Origin: Aulostomus chinensis
Lineage: Eukaryota; Chordata; Actinopteri; Syngnathiformes; Aulostomidae
Direction of reading: 5' to 3'
Assembly: GCA_037954235.1 (NCBI GenBank)
Contig: JBBMOA010000017.1
Span: forward strand, 22,341,527-22,405,526
DNA length: 64,000 bases
Part shown: positions 1-9,689 of the stretch, in pieces
Layout: each line of letters begins with the position of its first letter
How positions within the stretch are numbered: position 1 is the stretch's first letter
The notes under the pieces: generated by a model
What the model was told of the DNA's origin: nothing
Seen by the model: only the letters and a program-made list of their open reading frames with translations
Database searches by the model: none
Translations under genes and position numbers: made by a program

Positions 1-148
1 TAACAGCAGGACGGAGAACATCGCTCTGCACCTGAACCCCCGCATGAAGTCGAGTGTGTTCATCAGGAACTCGTACCTGAGTGAATCCTGGGGTCAGGAG
101 GAGCGGGAGCTGCCCTTCTTTCCGTTCTCTTCGGGGGATTATTTTGAG
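1..148 (+). CDS. lgals8: lgals8-like penultimate coding exon (5' end cut by window)
   Basis: The exon is open from base 2 to a donor GTTAAA that begins at 149. The last codon, GAG at 146-148, is complete (phase 0). It encodes the HLNPR and WGQEER ligand-contact motifs. Confidence 0.83.
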
Positions 149-389
149 GTTAAAAACAAACAAAACAAAACACCAATACCACCTTAAATTGTGAGAGTTG
201 CTTTGTTAATGCCTTTGCTCTGTGGATGTTTGTTGTCAGATCGTCATCCTGTGTCAGCCCCATCAGTTCAAGCTGGCTGTGAACGGCTCACACTTGTTCG
301 ACTTCAGACATCGGGTTCAGGACCTGAGCAGCATTGACCAGCTGGAGATCATGGGAGACCTGGAGCTCACGGACGTCAAACTGTGGTGA
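1..389 (+). CDS. lgals8: Galectin-8-like, C-terminal carbohydrate-recognition domain (3' part of gene)
   Basis: Galectins are beta-galactoside-binding lectins of cytosol and extracellular space; galectin-8 is a tandem-repeat type with two recognition domains. Two coding exons are seen, 1-148 (reading frame from base 2, 49 codons) and 240-389 (49 residues plus TGA). The first reads NSRTENIALHLNPRM then RNSYLSESWGQEER, which carries the family's sugar-contact residues (H-N-R of HLNPR, N of RNS, W-G-x-E-x-R). The second reads from IVILCQPHQFKLAVNGSH to ELTDVKLW. The ending (HRVQDLSSIDQLEIMGD, then the final W) resembles the end of vertebrate galectin-8, which is why I prefer it over galectin-9 or -3. 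Upstream exons lie off the left edge. The gene runs convergently towards zdhhc14. Family membership is sure; the exact paralogue (a or b copy) is not. Confidence 0.85.
240..389 (+). CDS. lgals8: lgals8-like terminal coding exon
   Basis: The acceptor TTGTCAG ends at 239. The exon starts in phase 0 with ATC GTC ATC CTG and ends with the TGA at 387-389 after the final W. The residues VNGSHLFDF and LEIMGD are typical of the last beta strands of a galectin fold. Confidence 0.83.
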   Translation: MVILCQPHQFKLAVNGSHLFDFRHRVQDLSSIDQLEIMGDLELTDVKLW

Positions 390-1109
390 CTCGGGACTTT
401 TGACTTGCACAGAAACCAGGGTTGTGCTCTGTTTGTACAACATGCCGCATCACCTTCGCCGCCGTGACCCAGACAATGGATGCTGAACATGGTTTTGTCT
501 CGCAGCAACCACGTCACTAATGTTAAGCTAGTCTAGCATTGGTGGCGACTGCGGACTGTGGATACGTCCTGCTAGAGACTACAAGGTCCACGTTGCCCTG
601 GCGAGAGGACCGATGCATGAGAACAAGCCAGGAGCCACCACGACTGTTTACAGGTTAGGACTGCTGAAGTGCATCTCTGCCGTGATATTCCCTGTTTAGT
701 GTCCAAAACTGTCAGAAACTCATTTATAATGTAACTGAAGGGGTCTTTTTTTTTGTTTTTGTTTTAATAGTAATTAAAACATTTTTACAAGATACTGCTT
801 CCAAAATGGTGGGTTTTGCCTTTGAAATACTCGCTAATAGCTGTGTTGAACTTACAAAGATGTTTTCTTTCCCTGTCCCAACACTTGTTTGTGACGTGAG
901 AAAGCGGAGAGAGCCAGTCACATACCTTGTACTTGACGCTAATGGCGCCTTCTAACAAAGGGCTAACCCTCAGATTCGCCTGCACTCGTTCTGGGAGCCG
1001 AACTGGAGGAAGTATAGATAATCATACTGAAGAATGCACCTGAGAGTTTGAAATCAGATGTTTTTGGCAGGGTTTTGTTTCGTTTGTTTTTTCCCTGTCG
1101 TCAGTAGCG

Positions 1110-1146
1110 ATTAGCTTCATGCTAAATATAGGTGGCTGGCTCGCTC
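1110..1146 (-). repeat. Dispersed repeat family R1, copy 1 (partial)
   Basis: On the minus strand it reads GCCAGCCACCTATATTTAGC followed by ATGAAGCTAAT, matching block A of the family found at 1941, 7335 and 18225. Block B is not recognisable beside it, so the copy is fragmentary. Confidence 0.55.
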
Positions 1147-1709
1147 TGCAGGGTGTAAAAGAACCGATGCAGGAGCGATTAAAAAAATAAATAAAATCGT
1201 GATCTCAACACACCTATTTGTGAATATTTGAAAGTCAGAAACACTTTGCGTCGTGCTTTAATGTGCAGTCAAAATGATTGTCATTTAGAAATGTTACACA
1301 GTAAGTGGCATTTTCTTTTTGTTCTTTTGTGCATCCTTCTGGTTTTATTTCGCGCTCTCAACCCGGACAACAAGGTCCCCAGGAATATCCCTCATCCCAT
1401 GCCTGCGGTATTCAAGTCAGTTTAAACACGTAATCGTGCGACAGACTTCTAGCACAGCAGCGCAGTGCAGGGTCAGTGAGAAAATGAACCATTTCAGTAT
1501 GTTTTGCGACCTTTATGCAAGATGTAGAGAAAACCAGAATCCTACAGCTGTGACCATGTGCTGCATCTCCCGCTCAGTGCTGCAAGGAGCAGTCCTGTTC
1601 CTGAATGACAGGAAAACCCTGGGTTCTGCCGTGTCCTGCACCCCCCACGGTCTGTTGTACTTGTAAAATATGGAAGAAAATCTTCCCCGTGTATCATACA
1701 TTATTTAAT

Positions 1710-1719
1710 AATAAATAAA
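1710..1719 (+). terminator. Polyadenylation signals, overlapping AATAAA pair
   Basis: Two overlapping AATAAA hexamers, followed 15-30 bases later by TG-rich sequence (TGTGTGTATG). This is the usual layout of a vertebrate polyadenylation site and the best candidate end for the galectin transcript. Confidence 0.5.
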
Positions 1720-1940
1720 TGTGTTACCATTATAATGTGTGTATGTTAAAAACACTGTGAACTTGAGCCCTCACTGCTTTTTCTCTGTGAAACTGTAGTT
1801 CTCCTGCTCCACCACAAGGTTTCACAAGAGTACTACATTTAGGCACACACACATCAACTCCAAACCTGAGATGATTTCTTTGTGGCTACAGAACACAGCT
1901 TCTTTACAGAATATTAATAGCACCGCAAGGAGTGCGCAAA

Positions 1941-2100
1941 GAGCCAGCCATGTTGATTTAGCTCGAAGCTAACGGCGCCCCATGGTCACAAACTACAAAG
2001 TCTGTACAAACTTTCAAGCGCGTCCTCCGGTATAATCCACGTCTTCCCTGTCCAGCGGCGCCGCAGCTCAGTAATCCACAAACACTTTGATTTGAGCTTA
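1941..2100 (+). repeat. Dispersed repeat family R1, copy 2
   Basis: Block A (GAGCCAGCCATGTTGATTTA followed by GCTCGAAGCTAACGG, 1941-1975) lies about 90 bases before block B (CTCAGTAATCCACAAACACT followed by TTGATTTGAGCTT, from 2067). Both blocks recur in the same order at 7368-7257 (minus) and 18225-18405 (plus). The family is unidentified. Confidence 0.6.
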
Positions 2101-2180
2101 AAACAAATTTATGACTTCCGGTCCGACGCTCATTCAAGGTGGCATCACGACGGAAGGGGGTGTGTTTGTGGATGACTGAG
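2067..2180. repeat. Inverted repeat, 19-bp arms
   Basis: CTCAGTAATCCACAAACAC at 2067-2085 is matched as its reverse complement at 2162-2180 with 18 of 19 bases identical, around a 76-base spacer. It lies between the convergent galectin and zdhhc14 genes. It could be the end structure of a small DNA transposon or a relic of two opposed R1 copies. Confidence 0.6.
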
Positions 2181-2314
2181 AATAAAGAAAATGTGGACTA
2201 TACCCGACAACGCACTCGAGAGTTGGCGAACGGACAGTTGGTGGTGGGGCGCCATTAGCGCGGCGCTACATACACCTTCTGTATTCTGAAGTCAATATTA
2301 ATGCAATGGCATCT

Positions 2315-2982
2315 GATAAAAAGTAGGTGTTTTATTAATATCCACAGGAAATATAATAATTTGTAAGATTTGTAATAACCATGGTACAATACAACAGTCT
2401 CTCATTTTAACATAGAAAAAGCAGGATGATATGCAACATGACATCAACCATTGCACTGCTGAGACTATCCATGAAAAAAAGGCAAAGACACTGTCCAATC
2501 AGCAACAGGCAAATAGGCTTAAGTCTGTTTTACAAAAAAAACCTGTCACACCTGTGATCCATTGACAGAAATGCAATCTTTTGACCAAAAATGTCATGTA
2601 CTGTCGAAATATTACTTTTTTTGTTTTGTTTTTTTTGCTTGCAATGTCTGTGACTGACAGACATGCGCCACTTGGACCGGTGCAGTTTCCAGGAGCTAAT
2701 GAACATTACTTCCCTTAAAGTAGAAAAAATGTGTATGTCTGAGTTGTCGTACACATCACCACATCAGGAACCGTCCAGCCACCTTCCAGCAGAGAGGTCT
2801 GGTGGGACCGTGGCCGGGGACGACTGCTTTCACTTCAGTTCTGTTCAGTTCCATTCAGCCTTCTCCAGTTCTCAAGTCCCGCTGAGGAGAGAGAGACAGA
2901 ACTGGCTCGTCCAAATGTGGCACAGGAGTGTTTCAGGGCTTCGGATACATTTTCTCCAGAGAAGAGGTGGTGCAGCCCATCG
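2315..2982 (-). other. zdhhc14: Probable 3' UTR of zdhhc14
   Basis: The stretch follows the TGA of zdhhc14 on the minus strand. AATAAA on that strand (TTTATT at 2331-2336) is the only good signal close by, giving a UTR of about 670 bases. The end point is an estimate. Confidence 0.5.
2331..2336 (-). terminator. zdhhc14: Polyadenylation signal of zdhhc14
   Basis: AATAAA on the minus strand, about 650 bases after the stop codon and roughly 600 bases from the polyadenylation signals of the convergent galectin gene. Confidence 0.45.
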
Positions 2983-3450
2983 TCAGACAGAGCTGAGCTT
3001 TACCAGTCCTCTGACTGAGTCCTCGTGTAGTGAGTCCTGGCTGGCTGGATTGTAGAAGCCAGCCTGCATGGTGTGGCTGTGGCCCATGGGGCTGCCGCAC
3101 GGAAGCATGCCCGGTGGCGAGGGCACTTCCTCTGGAGTGAGAAAATGGTGGTGGTGGGCCACCTGGTCCTGGAGGGGGTGGTTGTGTGTGTGGCTGTGTC
3201 CGTGGATTGGCAGCATGTCGTTGGTTTCTTGGCAGCTGAGGCTGGGCGTGGAGGTTGGAGGGGTGGGCTGGCTGAGAGGGAGCGAGGTGCAGGGTCCACC
3301 AAGGCCGAGGGAGGTGCGACCAGGAAGAGAACCTCCATTTTCGGGGGAGGCCGTCAGGATGACTGGCTCGCTGCTCTGCTGCTGGAGAAGAGGAGTGGCA
3401 GCGGCCTGCAAAACGAATTTGGTGCTCTGAATGCACTGGTCTTGGTCACA
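2983..3450 (-). CDS. zdhhc14: zdhhc14 coding exon 9 (C-terminal tail)
   Basis: The exon encodes residues 355-509, from CDQDQCIQSTKF to the stop TGA (2983-2985). The acceptor CTTCTCTCAG ends at 3451. It holds a histidine-rich run (HGHSHTHNHP then HHHHF) and the conserved ending SQDSLHEDSVRGLVKLSSV. The tail is cytosolic in this family. Confidence 0.95.
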   Translation of the reverse strand, partial: CDQDQCIQSTKFVLQAAATPLLQQQSSEPVILTASPENGGSLPGRTSLGLGGPCTSLPLSQPTPPTSTPSLSCQETNDMLPIHGHSHTHNHPLQDQVAHHHHFLTPEEVPSPPGMLPCGSPMGHSHTMQAGFYNPASQDSLHEDSVRGLVKLSSV

Positions 3451-6400
3451 CTGAGAGAAGCAGCAGAAAGCCAAAGGATATGAGAGGGGAGGAGGGAGTC
3501 AAAAAGATAGATAAGGTGACCGGAGGTGAATCACAGGAGAAGAAACAAATGAGAAAATTTGATGGAAGAAGAAAAGGATCAGAGAAAAGGTGAAGAGACA
3601 GGAGTGAAGTGGACGGATGATTGGATAGGGGAGAGAAAAGGAAAGAAAAAGATGTTAGTCCCCTTGTTAGAATGTAGAGCCACACAGAGAAGCTGCACCA
3701 GCTCGTGCATCCGCCCCAGTGAAAACAGAGCTGACGTCGATAAACAGTTGAAAACAGTCAGCCTATTGATCCCTGCTGCTCCCTTTAGAATGGAAATCAC
3801 ACCTCTAAAAGTGGAGCAGGGAAACTGGGCTAGGACACAACCAGTTATCAATACCATGCATTAGCAACGGGGGCGTTAGCTTTAACCCCATTAGCCCTCT
3901 ATCTTTAGAGAACGATCGCGTAATACAGATGAGAGACCACCAGCGTGAGGCGGTGACGCGGCCGTGAGGCTCTTGGTGCTTTTCACCACGTGAATGTCAA
4001 GACAGGTGAAGCACAAGGATGTCTGGATGTCTCACCTCTCTGTCTCAACATTATTGACCTGAAAAGAGCAGATTGCAGGTATGATTTAACCCTTCGATGG
4101 GATTACTTTACTACCTGTGAGCTGTTGTCTTGGTCATCATAAGCCACACACATGGAACAATCCAGGCCATCCAGATCCACTTACACCCCAGCTGTTGCGA
4201 GACCACCAGATTCCAGTAGTCTTGCAGATTGGTGTTTAACATCAGCCCAGTGTTTGACACAATACACAAATCAAAGCTAAATTTGTACGGGGTGGATGGC
4301 CCTTTTACAAAGGGCCATTCGGTCATTCTACCGGAGGAGTGAGAGTCTGGTTCGTGTGGCCGGTAGTAAGTTGGACTTGTTCCCAGTGAGGGTTGGACTC
4401 CGCCAAGGCTGCCCTTTGTCACCGGTTCTGTTCATAACTTTTATGGACAGAATTTCTAGGCGCAGCCGGGTGGTGGAGGGGGTTGAGTTTGGTGGCGGGA
4501 GGATGTCGTCTTTGCTGTTTGCGGATGACGGAGTCCTCTTAGCGCCATCGGGCCACGACCTCCAGCTCTTGCTGGGACAGTTTGCAGCCAAATGTGAAGC
4601 GGCTGGGATGAGAATCAGCACCTCCAAGTCTGAGGCCATGGTCCTCAGCCAGAAAAGGGTGGTTTGCCCACTCCGGGTCGGGGGGGAGGTCTTACCTCAA
4701 GTGGAGGAGTTTAAGTATCTCGGGGTCTTGTTCACGAGTGAGGGTAAGATGGAGCGGGAGATTGACAGGCAGATTGGGGCGGCATCCGCAGTCTTGCGGT
4801 TGCTAAACCAGTCTGTTGCGGTGAAGAGGGAGCTTAGCCAAAAGGCGAGGCTCTCGATTTACCGGTCAATCTACATTCCAATCCTCACCTGTGGTCATGA
4901 GCTTTGGGTAATGACTGAAAGAACAAGATCACGAATACAAGCGGCCGAAATGAGTTTCCTCCGCAGGGTGGCTGGGCTCTCCCTTAGAGACAGGGTGAGA
5001 AGCTCAGTCATCCGGGAGGGACTCAGAGTAGAGCCGCTGCTCCTCCATGTCGAGAGGAGCCAGTTGAGGTGGTTCGGGCATCTGGTGAGGATGCCTCCTG
5101 GGCGCCTCCCTCTGGAGGTTTTCCAGGCATGTCCAACTGGGAGGAGGCCTCGAGGCCGACCCAGGACACGGTGGAGGGATTATATCTCTCGGCTGGCCTG
5201 GGAACGCCTCGGGATCCTCCCAGAAGTGCTGGTTGAAGTGGCTGGGGAGAGGGCAGTCTGGGCTTCCTTGCTGAGACTGCTGCCCCCGCGACCCGGACCC
5301 ACCGGATGAAGCGGAGGACGACGAAGACGAGGAAAGCTAAATTTGGAAACGGGAATTTCTGGTCTTTATTTTGCTACGTGGCACGCTCTGGTGCGATCCG
5401 AACTTCTTGACTCATTCAACCGAGGAGCAGGAGTAGAGACAAAAGAGCTGAACAAGTTTTCTTGCAGAAACTCTGTTGTGTGGACCAGCAGCTGTGGTGT
5501 CGTCAGGAAGGTCAAGTGGCATTGCTAACCAGAACGAGCTACCTTTGACAGCCTCGGAGATGTGATTTGGTGCTTTATCAATCTTTTTATCAGTTGTTCA
5601 CATCCACTTATCACCTTCACCTGTTTGGCTGATCTCCAGGTTGTTGTAAAGACTAATTTGACCAAGGTTTAATGGACTGAAGTGACACAGACATCCCCAG
5701 TGACACTGTTGGATATTAAGAATTAAGCCAGAAGATAAAGGGAGACGACTCTTGGAGCGTCTATCTTTTATGGCCTGCTTGTGTTTTCAAGCCAAAGCTG
5801 GAATGACTCAGCACTGTCCTTCCTCCATCTACACCAGACATACATTTTCTTGTAAGTCAAACTATTAACAGAAAAATAACTGGTAACTTTTTTTTGGATA
5901 TTTAGTCACTTTCAAAACGCGCCCGTCCCAAGTCCTCAGGCTCTTTGTTTTGTTTCAGTCAGGCAAAACAGGAAATTTGTAGACGTTCCCTCAGCTCTGG
6001 GAAGCTGGTTCAGACATTTTCTGACATTTACAAAACAAACAAATGTCAGTGAAAATATGAAATGATTGCAGCCTTTCATTGCAGCTTGTGCAAAGCTTGT
6101 TTACCTAATTTAGATATTCGGCTTTTTTTAAGGTCACACAAAAAGAAATTGACCTCGTACAAACAACATCACATATTTAAGTTGTCACGACGTCAACAAG
6201 CCTCAAGATGGCATCAGGCGATCACAGCTGTCTGTGTTTTTCCTGACAACACGCCGCTGTCTGCTGAGAGCAAATCCTCAATGTGGTTTATGTTGTGGTG
6301 AAACCTCAGACTCATTGATCCAGGAATTCACCACCCAATGACCATCTCTCCATTTACTCTATCAATACGTGTGTCATCCCGGGGTGAAGCAAGAGAAGTC

Positions 6401-6454
6401 CCTCCTCACTCACTGAGCAATTATTAACAAAGAAATGGTGACTGATCAAATGTC

Positions 6455-6534
<80 letters not shown>

Positions 6535-9500
6535 ATAAAAATAGCTAACCGCTCAGGCTGGAAAATATCAGACAGAAAAAGAGGGAGAAAAGGAAGATAG
6601 ACGACCAAAAATAGAAATATTCACAGCAGCAATAAGAAATACTGGACCAGGAGGTTAAGGGAAATATTGGAAATATTCGTACGAACGCGGGTGATGTTAG
6701 TCTCTCTGAGAGCAGGACTACACAAAAACTGCAAGGCCGAATTTCACCAAAGGGGTGGGGGGGGTGGAGCAAGAACCCATTGCAACGTTTTTAGGTAGGG
6801 TGTAGAACTGGTCACATGCAGAGGCTGGAGTTTGTGACATCACATACAGAGTGGGCGAAGGTGTGACACAGAAATGATTAAGAACAGTTTAACTCATCCA
6901 GAATTTTAACTCCTCACACATTTTTTTCTGCCAGGATGTGGGCACAGTTGTCACGTCCTCATCACTCACACAGCCATTATTAACAAGCCGCTGTTCACAT
7001 TTATAACTCATTTATGATTGCATACTCAGATAAACAGAGGGCTCTGATGCCTCAATTAAACAAAATGTCATGATTGGTCTCTAGGTGGACCTCCTCAGAC
7101 CCGGTGCTACCAGATGTCCCGACTGATGTCATCACAACTGGACAGATTGAATCGAATGTCTCCGTATTCATACTGATCTCACTTCGTCCCGCCGCCAGCA
7201 AACAAACACATGCATTGTTTCTGGCGTGGTGCAGCGCGGTCTCTTTTTAGCTGGGATCAAAGTGTTTGTGGATTACTGAGCACACGGCTGGAGGTGTTTT
7301 AGGCAGGTTTGCCAGTTGTTAGCAGTCAGTTGCTGTTAGCTTCAGGCTAAATATCCGTGGCTGGCTCCTTCTGCATTCTGGAGCCGCAGAGTAGCGTTGA
7401 AGGAGGGAAACAAGCTGAAGACATTTGACTATTTGTGAGTGCTTGAAAGCTAAAATACACTTCTTGGGCATCACTAAGCTGTCACTTAGCTCAATGATCT
7501 GTCTGGATTATTATTTATTTAAATTGATTGCAGAGACTGAGAGACAGTGAGATGTTTAGTGTGACTGACTGACATTTATCGAGTCGGAGCACAGTGGGAT
7601 GTGTCAATGTTTTTTCGCAAGCCGAGTCGGTCTGAAATTAAAAGTAGAAGAGGGAGCCATCAACCCGTTACAGACTGGGAAAGCTCTTACAGCGCTTTAC
7701 AGTTGAAACGATGTTCACCAACGGATTTATTAAAAATAACAATTAATTGATGTTATTTTTTTGCCAGAAAATGTGTATCTTTGACCTTATTTTGACAACC
7801 AGATTTAGTTTACAATTAAGTATTATCTATCACAAATTATGATATCTGGCAAACTGGAACCACAGGATATTTTCTCGAAAAAATTATTTAAAAATTTTTG
7901 ATTAAATATCACAACAGTTATCCACTGATTTCCTGACAGCTGAATTGATCAAAAGATCTTAATGACGGGTCGGAAGGCTGCCATCATGATGACTGCTCTC
8001 GTTCAAATACTGTTTCCTCTTCCCCCTTAAATCAAATCCCGAGCAGAGGATTTATGTTACTGAGGTGTCATGTGACATCATATCATACACTGTTACCATG
8101 GCAACTGCTTACAAGGCTTCCACCTACCCTGGTCTTTTAAAGCTGCACCACAAACCTGTGCCTCATGCAGATATTTTCCTTTTATCACCAAAATTCAAAT
8201 GGAACCTCAACAATACATCAGTGTAGACTGGTGCCCATCACAAATTATGTCTGTTGTGGTGTAAACATGCGCTGTGTTTACTTGGCCCCTGAGACGACAT
8301 CTCCTCAGATGATAGATACAGAAGAAAATATCAAACCTTTGCAAAGTCAATCCTGTCCTGATGATTGGGGACTAGTTGACAAAGGACCACAGATATTTAA
8401 ATATGTTTCAGCATAAATTCTTTTCATCTTTATTTACGAATGAGAGCGGGAAAAACTCAGCGGTATAAAAACAAACAAACCCACAACTGTCATCTTTGTA
8501 TTTAAGATTATTCAACGGTGCAGGACTTATTTGACATGAGTCTGATTCTGTCTATTGAGGGAAAAAACTGAACTTTAAACTTGTGAAGTGAGTGTGACAC
8601 ACTTCACTTTTCTAGCTCGAGGGCCCTGCTGTCTCCTCCATGTGCTCACACACTTGATCTTGATGTGCACCCATCTAAACACTTCTTTAAACACATAAAG
8701 CAGAGAGGATTTTGAACTGAGTAAATCAAACCAAACAAACAGATGGAATGCTCCAGTATATTGTGAAGGTGCAGTCTTTGTAGTGAACCATCAAACTGTC
8801 CTCTGTGGTTTCCTGCCCAGTGACCCCTCTGTTGATCACAAACTAGAATCCTCTCTGAATCATGTGCACAACACGGCACACTGACACGTCAGTCAAAATG
8901 TGGAATTGAAAAGAGAAGTGAAAAGTCCCTGATAAGACAAAAATATTCACAGGAATGAAATGATACGCATCATTAGCTGCAATCATGTGCATACTGAAAC
9001 ATGCAACACCTCAAGAACGACTGTGACAAGCTTTGATGCCAACTGAAGTCTGTGTAGGTCACTGTCCAGCAGCCAGCACAATAGGCCACCGGTAGCTGCT
9101 AATTATGACAGCTACAGAAAACAGATGGCAGATATTTCTGACTGTGCTAATGCTGAGGAATGTTCCAGCGGCACTCGGCGCATCACAAGTAGTCCACACA
9201 TTTAGGAGCTGAAGACAGATGACATTCATGTTTGACGTCTCAATGAGAACGAGAGGGATGAGGTCGAGTTTAGATGAGAACAACTAGATGACTGTGAAAG
9301 AGGGAGGGAGGGCGCTGTGAAGGACATTTAGGAGCGGTGTGTGAATAGGCTTTAAATCTAGCGTCTAATGTGTGAGGTAAACAGCATAACAGAACAACAG
9401 AGGACTTGTTGCTGCTATTCAGCCAGCAGAGGAACACCAGTCAGTGAGGTCGACACAATGTCTTCCCCTCGGTACTACTTATCCTCTCTGAGACTCTAGC

Positions 9501-9658
9501 AGTTGGTTTTATCCTGCATGAGGTGTTTGTGGTGTACTTTAAACTGTCTAGTGCATCATCTGCTTTTCCTTTCATTTATATATGTATTAATCTCATATAC
9601 TATGATTAAGAAGCAAAGACTCAACTGAAATAAGAGCTCAAGAAATCACGCACGCACG

Positions 9659-9689
<31 letters not shown>

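Larger units (their letters stand above)
390..1740 (+). other. Probable 3' UTR of the galectin gene
   Basis: No coding exon is seen here. The first good polyadenylation hexamer is AATAAA at 1186-1191, and a stronger cluster lies at 1710-1719, so the transcript may end near 1200 or near 1735. Bases 1110-1146 are one copy of a dispersed repeat listed separately, so part of the UTR is repeat-derived. Open frames at 1228-1666 have no recognisable protein and I regard them as chance. Confidence 0.5.

Noticed and set aside
3068..3483. Plus-strand frames of 120 and 136 codons opposite zdhhc14 exon 9
   Set aside because: They are antisense shadows of the GC-rich last coding exon.
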